This document shows positions 60,261-64,000 of a stretch of DNA of 64,000 bases, in pieces (the first letter of the stretch is position 1; every line of letters starts with the position of its first letter). The notes beneath the pieces were generated by a model. That model made no database searches. It worked only from the letters and a program-made list of their open reading frames with translations, and had not been told where the DNA came from. Origin of the DNA: Nonomuraea cavernae (GTDB taxonomy: Bacteria > Actinomycetota > Actinomycetes > Streptosporangiales > Streptosporangiaceae); contig NZ_BMNH01000033.1 of assembly GCF_014646355.1 (NCBI RefSeq), positions 17,991-81,990 of the forward strand. Direction: 5' to 3'. The position numbers and the translations under genes were made by a program.

Positions 60261-61031
60261 ATGGCTGTGCAGGAGTACGTCCTCGAAGAGATGACCGCCG
60301 AGCAACTCCTGGCCGAGATGGTCAGAGAAGGCACCCCCGACGGCCAGAGGGAACGGCTGCGCGAGCGAATCGTCGAGATGCACCGCCCCTTGGCCATGGA
60401 GATCGCCCGGCGCTACCGCTACCGCGGTGAGCCCATGGAAGACCTCCTCCAGGCGGCGTACGTCGGGCTCATGAAGGCCGTCAACGGCTTCGACCCGACA
60501 CTCGGCCACGCGTTCAGGGGCTACGCTGTCGTCACGATGACCGGAGAGGTCAAGCGACACTTCCGCGACCGCACCTGGGCCATCCGGGTGCCGCGCGTCT
60601 ACCAGGAGCGGCGCTCCGAGCTCAACAAACTCGTCGCCGACCTCAGCCAGGACCTGGGGCGTTCCCCCACCGTGGCGGAGCTCGCGGCCAAGATGAACAT
60701 CTCCGAGGAGGACGTTCTGCTGACACTCGACGCCTCCGCGGCCTACAGCACGCTCTCGCTGGACGCCCCCCTCGGCGCCGACGACGACGCCGCCTCCCTC
60801 GGCGACGTCATCCCGGAGGACGACGACACCCTGAGCACGATGCTCGACCGCGAAGCGGTCAAACCGTTGATCGACGCGCTCCCGTCGCGCGAGAAGCACA
60901 TCCTGCTGCTGCGGTTCTTCGGCAACATGACCCAGGCGGAGATCGCGGCCGAGTTCGGCATCTCGCAGATGCACGTATCGCGAATTCTGCGTAAGGTGCT
61001 GGACCAGCTACGCACAGAACTCGTCGGTTAG
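60261..61031 (+). CDS. SigB/SigF-type general-stress sigma factor
   Basis: 256 aa group III sigma factor. Region 2 includes EDLLQAAYVGLMKAVNGFDP and FRGYAVVTMTGEVKRHFRDR, region 3 has RVYQERRSELNKLVADL, and region 4.2 is MTQAEIAAEFGISQMHVSRI. It starts at ATG 60261, with AAGAGGAG (60248-60255) upstream; a longer frame to 60003 has no family match. Adjacent to STAS and RsbW-like genes, as in classical partner-switching operons. Candidate target promoters are listed at 35494 and 57067. Confidence 0.94.
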   Translation: MAVQEYVLEEMTAEQLLAEMVREGTPDGQRERLRERIVEMHRPLAMEIARRYRYRGEPMEDLLQAAYVGLMKAVNGFDPTLGHAFRGYAVVTMTGEVKRHFRDRTWAIRVPRVYQERRSELNKLVADLSQDLGRSPTVAELAAKMNISEEDVLLTLDASAAYSTLSLDAPLGADDDAASLGDVIPEDDDTLSTMLDREAVKPLIDALPSREKHILLLRFFGNMTQAEIAAEFGISQMHVSRILRKVLDQLRTELVG

Positions 61032-61045
61032 GGGCGGATCTCCGG

Positions 61046-61462
61046 GTGGACGAGGACCTTGATCCTCAAGTCACGGGCTCGACGAGCCCGCCACCCGGCG
61101 CGCCCGTGAAGGTGCTCCGCTTCCGGCTGCCGGACCTGCCCCAGGTCCGGCACTTCGCCGAGACCGAGGCCCGCACGGCTGGCATGCCGGAGGAAGCCAT
61201 CGGCGACTTCGTGATCGCCGTGAACGAGGTGGCCACCAACGCCGTCACCCACGGCACCACGGACGGCCGGGTGCGCCTGTGGGTCGACGACGGTGACGTC
61301 GTCGTCGAGGTGCACGACAAGGGCGAATGGAAGCCCGGGCCGATGCCCGGGTCGGTGGGCGGGATGGGGTTGTGGGTGGCGCGGCTGCTCGCCCTCGACC
61401 TCAACCTGCAGGTCGGGAGCGGTGGGAGCACGGTCACCATGCGGTTCCCCGGTGAGTCCTGA
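61046..61462 (+). CDS. RsbW-like anti-sigma factor kinase
   Basis: 138 aa GHKL ATPase. N box: VIAVNEVATNAVTHG; G1: VHDKGEWKPGP; G2: GGMGLWVARLL. These kinases bind a sigma factor and phosphorylate a STAS Ser; here the partners are the genes beside it. Starts GTG 61046, 14 bp after the sigma stop. The last ~30 residues are the GHKL beta-strand closing TVTMRFPG. Confidence 0.92.
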   Translation: MDEDLDPQVTGSTSPPPGAPVKVLRFRLPDLPQVRHFAETEARTAGMPEEAIGDFVIAVNEVATNAVTHGTTDGRVRLWVDDGDVVVEVHDKGEWKPGPMPGSVGGMGLWVARLLALDLNLQVGSGGSTVTMRFPGES

Positions 61463-61476
61463 CGCTTTCGCATGAT

Positions 61477-61525
61477 GATGCCCGGCAGCCCGTGCCGGGG
61501 GTTCGCGCACGGGATGCCGGGCATC
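61477..61525. terminator. Terminator with 18-bp stem, one mismatch
   Basis: GATGCCCGGCA (61477-61487) pairs with TGCCGGGCATC (61515-61525), and CCCGTGC (61489-61495) with GCACGGG (61507-61513). It separates the sigma/RsbW operon from the convergent small membrane gene. Confidence 0.8.
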
Positions 61526-61535
61526 GGCGTGGTGT

Positions 61536-61733
61536 CTACCGGCGGGTACGCCCGCGCCAGCCGCCGGTGGAGCCGCGGAAGCTTGCCGTACCTATGCCTG
61601 CCTGATGCAGCGCCAGCAGCGTCAGGCCGAGCAGCATGAACGTCGTGCCGGAGATGCCCGCCGCGATCCGCGCGTTCAGCAGATCGAGCAGGAAGCCGAG
61701 TCCGAAGATGATCGCCGCGACGATCGCGAGCAT
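61536..61733 (-). CDS. 65-aa membrane protein
   Basis: Two hydrophobic helices (VAAIIFGLGFLLDLL; GTTFMLLGLTLLALHQAG) and a basic, Gly/Arg-rich tail GGWRGRTRR. Unknown family; similar small two-helix proteins are common in actinomycete genomes. Six bases after the stop of the next upstream gene on this strand, so it is likely co-transcribed. Confidence 0.7.
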   Translation of the reverse strand: MLAIVAAIIFGLGFLLDLLNARIAAGISGTTFMLLGLTLLALHQAGIGTASFRGSTGGWRGRTRR

Positions 61734-61739
61734 GTCACG

Positions 61740-62492
61740 TCACCTCTGTCCGGGGCCGGAGAACGACAGCAGCCGTTCGAGTACGTTCCGGTAGTCGCGC
61801 AGCGCCAGGCGGAGCTGCTCCGTGTCTTCCTTGTCGGCGCTCTGCCAGCGGCCGCGCAGCTCGCCGGTGTGGCTGGTGAGGGCGGTCGTGAGGGAGTCGA
61901 CGACCTCGCCGACCAGCCCGTCGGCGCGCTGGACCGCGTCACGGGGATCGTCCACGAAGGACGCCTGCACGTCACGCCAGCGGCCCTGCACCTCGGCCGG
62001 GTCCTGGTCGAACAGGACCACCTCCTGAGGGGCGGCGTGGGTGGGCGTGCCGCCCACCACCGGCTCGTCGTGCGCCTGGTCCGCCACGGGCTCGTCGTGC
62101 TCGCCGTGCTCATCGTAGGCCGGCCGCTGGTCCACCACCGGGCCCGGATGCACGCGGGTCTGCTGGTGGTCGGGGTCCAGATCCGTATCGGCCGTCGTGT
62201 CATCCGCCCGGCCGTAGGGGTCACGGTAGGGGGTGTCCTCGAACCGCTCCTCGCCCGCGTCGTTCACCCGAGCGTGCTCGTCATGGGGGTCGCCGGTCCG
62301 CGGATCGTCGTTCGGGTCACCGGCCCGCGGATCGTTGTCATTCGCCCGCACGTCGTGATCGTTCGGTTCGATCACTCGAAGGTCGTCGTCCGCCCGTACA
62401 TCGTGGTCGTTCGCGGGGGAGTGGGGGTCACGAGTGTTGTCGTCATCGGCCGCGTCGGCCCGTTGCGACGGCACTCTCAATTCATCGCCCAT
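61740..62492 (-). CDS. Acidic Asp/His-rich protein with C-terminal helical domain
   Basis: 250 aa. The first ~150 residues are Asp/Asn/His/Arg-rich with imperfect repeats (DPNDDPRTGDP, DHDVRAND). The last ~80 residues (VQGRWRDVQASFVDDPRDAV ... LRLALRDYRNVLERLLSF) match the C-terminal domain of the next protein (RWTEVQERFVDAP..., AMVHYRALFEELLN). No membrane helix. Function unknown; divalent-metal or stress role of the Asp/His tract is speculation. Confidence 0.72.
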   Translation of the reverse strand: MGDELRVPSQRADAADDDNTRDPHSPANDHDVRADDDLRVIEPNDHDVRANDNDPRAGDPNDDPRTGDPHDEHARVNDAGEERFEDTPYRDPYGRADDTTADTDLDPDHQQTRVHPGPVVDQRPAYDEHGEHDEPVADQAHDEPVVGGTPTHAAPQEVVLFDQDPAEVQGRWRDVQASFVDDPRDAVQRADGLVGEVVDSLTTALTSHTGELRGRWQSADKEDTEQLRLALRDYRNVLERLLSFSGPGQR

Positions 62493-62499
62493 GATCGCT

Positions 62500-63045
62500 T
62501 CACCGTCCTCGTGTGGTCTCGTTCAGCAGTTCCTCGAAGAGCGCGCGATAGTGGACCATCGCCTGGCGGAGTTCCTCCGTGGAGGCCTCCTTACGGGCCG
62601 CACGCCCGCTGATCTCGTGCGCCTTGCGGTAGTGGTCGAGCGTGGCCGCATGGCCGACGGACAAGTCGGAAAGCCGCTGCTCGAAGTCCTCCGTCGGGTA
62701 GCCCCGGTCCGCCATGACCGACGTGACCAGCTGGTCCGCCTCGGTCACCGCGAACCCGGGGGCGTCGACGAAGCGCTCCTGCACCTCGGTCCACCGGTTC
62801 GCGTAGCTGTCACGCGACTCCACCGGCAGGGGCCGGATGTCGAGTTCCGAGTAGCGCTGCTCGCGGGCGAGCAGTTCCTGCTCGGCCTCCCGCTTGTTGT
62901 CGTGCTCGCTCATCAGCCGTTCGTACTCGGGGCCGAAACGTGTGCGGAGCCGGCTACGGCGCTGCTGCTGCAGCACCACGTAACCGACTGCGGCGACCGC
63001 CACCACCGCGACCACGACGACGGCCACCCAGATCAAGGTGGACAT
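62500..63045 (-). CDS. Membrane-anchored protein with shared helical domain
   Basis: 181 aa. An N-terminal membrane anchor (STLIWVAVVVVAVVAVAAVG) is followed by a charged helical region (YERLMSEHDNKREAEQELLA) and a ~90-residue domain resembling the preceding gene's C-terminus. ATG 63045 is chosen because family-like sequence starts there. A weaker SigF-like promoter (GTTT, 15 nt, GGGCAG at 63106-63082) is upstream. Unknown function; envelope stress is a guess from context. Confidence 0.72.
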   Translation of the reverse strand: MSTLIWVAVVVVAVVAVAAVGYVVLQQQRRSRLRTRFGPEYERLMSEHDNKREAEQELLAREQRYSELDIRPLPVESRDSYANRWTEVQERFVDAPGFAVTEADQLVTSVMADRGYPTEDFEQRLSDLSVGHAATLDHYRKAHEISGRAARKEASTEELRQAMVHYRALFEELLNETTRGR

Positions 63046-63112
63046 GATGTTCGCCTCCGGTCTTCGTGTAGAGACCAGCGACTGCCCCTGATCGGACTCT
63101 CGAAACGCTGTG

Positions 63113-63538
63113 TCAGCGGCCTTCCAGCGCTTCTCGCGCCGCCGCGAGCACGCCGGCGACATGTGAGCCACCAGGTGAGGCGGGAACCTCCCGGAACCCT
63201 TCCGCCGGGTCGTAATCCACGTCGAGACCGGCGTCGACGAGCCGCTGCGCCCACCGCAGAGCCGTGTTCAGCCGCTCGGAGGCGGGCGGCTTGCCCTGGG
63301 CTGCCGCCGACAGATTACGCAGATTGGTCGCCGGCCCCGACTGCATGTGCGCCCTGGCCACCTTCCACGGCACCGCCCGGCTGTGGTCGAGCATCGGCTT
63401 GGCCAGCCCGGCCGCCCGCTTCGCCTGCAGCACCCCCGACTCGCTCACCCCGAAGCGCGCGGCCAGTTCCTGCACGGTCAGCCCCTCGGCGACGAGCCTG
63501 GTCAGCTCGTCCCGATCGATCGTCGGCCTCCGGCCCAC
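63113..63538 (-). CDS. HTH DNA-binding protein, unknown
   Basis: 141 aa. The N-terminal HTH reads GRRPTIDRDELTRLVAEGLT then VQELAARFGVSESGVLQAKR, of resolvase/HTH_7 style. The remainder has AVPWKVARAHMQSGPATNLR and a C-terminal helix; no recombinase catalytic domain is present. GTG 63538 is set by GAGGAGGG just upstream; a longer reading frame to 63673 would run into the tRNA gene. It lies 92 bp from the tRNA. Confidence 0.75.
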   Translation of the reverse strand: MGRRPTIDRDELTRLVAEGLTVQELAARFGVSESGVLQAKRAAGLAKPMLDHSRAVPWKVARAHMQSGPATNLRNLSAAAQGKPPASERLNTALRWAQRLVDAGLDVDYDPAEGFREVPASPGGSHVAGVLAAAREALEGR

Positions 63539-63630
63539 CGGCCCTCCTCGCTCCCGCCCGCTGAGTACGCGTGCGCCTTCGATGTGCGCTAAGGTTATGA
63601 CGTCTCGCCCGCAAGGGCGGTCAGCACGAC

Positions 63631-63704
<74 letters not shown>

Positions 63705-63723
63705 CTGCGTTTTCGCAGCTCGG

Positions 63724-63757
63724 AAGCCTGATCACTTTTTAAGTGATCAGGCTTTTT
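63724..63757 (+). terminator. Strong Rho-independent terminator after the tRNA
   Basis: AAGCCTGATCACTT (63724-63737) and AAGTGATCAGGCTT (63741-63754) are perfect 14-bp arms with a TTT loop, followed by TTTTC. It ends the tRNA transcript. Confidence 0.95.
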
Positions 63758-63762
63758 CGTTG

Positions 63763-63813
63763 TCTGACCGTCATCTGACCGTGGTCCCGAGCCTGCCGGA
63801 CCGTTCTGACCGC
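63763..63813 (+). repeat. Direct repeats TCTGACCG(T)
   Basis: TCTGACCGT at 63763-63771 and 63774-63782 (11-bp period), with TTCTGACCGC at 63804-63813. They lie just downstream of the tRNA terminator, in a region where integrative elements often attach. Confidence 0.5.
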
Positions 63814-63904
63814 TGCCCGTCCATGTCTGATGTGACCAGCGCGTTCGCGGTTAATGCCGCCGGCCGCGCGTATGTGTTCAAACGAGGTTCCTCGCTTAGG
63901 CCGC

Positions 63905-63926
63905 GTTTCAAAAGGATCTTTGAAAC
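63905..63926. repeat. Inverted repeat GTTTCAAA/TTTGAAAC
   Basis: 8-bp perfect arms (63905-63912, 63919-63926) around AGGATC, in an AT-richer stretch near the right edge. The 63755-64000 region otherwise shows no gene I can support; two ~70-codon frames there have no recognisable motif. Confidence 0.55.
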
Positions 63927-64000
63927 TTGCGGCGTGGCGGTGATCGATAACCGACGAGGTCTCCGGTAGTTGGTTCAACGACCAAGAAGAGCCAAGTACC

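Noticed and set aside
63760..63969. Plus-strand 69-codon frame as a gene
   Set aside because: No SD, no recognisable motif, contains the inverted repeat.
63739..63978. Minus-strand 79-codon frame as an integrase C-terminus
   Set aside because: No tyrosine-recombinase R-H-R-Y motif; overlaps the tRNA terminator.

Overview
The window is very GC-rich, uses many GTG starts, and packs genes into translationally coupled (ATGA/GTGA/TGATG) operons. Gene content (a complete mce/yrbE locus, lprG next to a DHA2 exporter, SpoIIE/GAF/ANTAR/STAS stress signalling, PucR-controlled proline catabolism, the rluB-aroH-tyrA-cmk-der block) points to a filamentous actinomycete. A Streptosporangiaceae-like organism (Nonomuraea type) is my best guess, but that is inference from gene style and not from a marker gene. 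No plasmid or phage core, CRISPR array or rRNA operon was seen.

Layout. 2-5489: housekeeping block, with a 23S pseudouridine synthase carrying a long Arg/Gly/Asp-rich repeat arm (5' end off the window), chorismate mutase, prephenate dehydrogenase, cytidylate kinase and Der GTPase. 5505-7049: an aspartyl-specific T-box leader and a second, archaeal-type aspartyl-tRNA synthetase. 7158-9901: DHA2 transporter, LprG lipoprotein and a MarR regulator. 9918-10240: decayed pieces of an IS200/IS605 (TnpB) element. 10377-20256: one long leftward mce operon (yrbEA, yrbEB, mceA-F, Mce-associated protein, a phosphopantetheinyl transferase and a 58-aa membrane protein). 20462-34522: metabolic and regulatory genes (aminopeptidase P, CBS protein, cyclase-fold hydrolase plus ThDP enzyme, dihydroxyacetone kinase DhaKLM, PlsC, Ser/Thr kinase, MFS/ArsR pair, SagB-like nitroreductase, PAS-SpoIIE phosphatase, GlxA-type regulator). 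34621-41934: membrane protein, GH65 phosphorylase with beta-phosphoglucomutase, VOC protein, ArsR-like regulator and a secreted DNase I-fold enzyme.

41974-50786 is the least familiar part. Two divergent, tightly coupled operons share a 147-bp, locally AT-richer control region. Leftward: NAD-dependent sugar epimerase, ATP-grasp ligase, a degenerate PaaK-like protein and a membrane protein. Rightward: two tandem FemAB/GNAT-like transferases, a zinc-ribbon protein of unknown family, a Wzx-like flippase and a GT2 glycosyltransferase. I read it as a candidate system that makes, exports and perhaps aminoacylates a surface glycan. It is the best candidate here for an undescribed system.

50889-61462: flavodoxin-like protein, proline catabolism (pruA, putA, PucR-type activator), a PaiB-like flavoprotein, a GT4 glycosyltransferase, and a full partner-switching set (PAS-GAF-SpoIIE phosphatase, GAF-ANTAR, STAS antagonist, SigB/SigF-type sigma factor, RsbW-like kinase). 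Promoters matching the SigF/SigB pattern (GTTT, 14-17 nt, GGGTA) lie before the GH65 and GT4 genes, and near-matches precede the CBS, secreted-nuclease and 62500-63045 genes, so the window may contain both a stress sigma factor and several of its targets. 61536-63538: three coupled small envelope genes and an HTH protein. 63631-63704: tRNA-Pro(GGG), followed by a strong terminator and a short region with repeated motifs.
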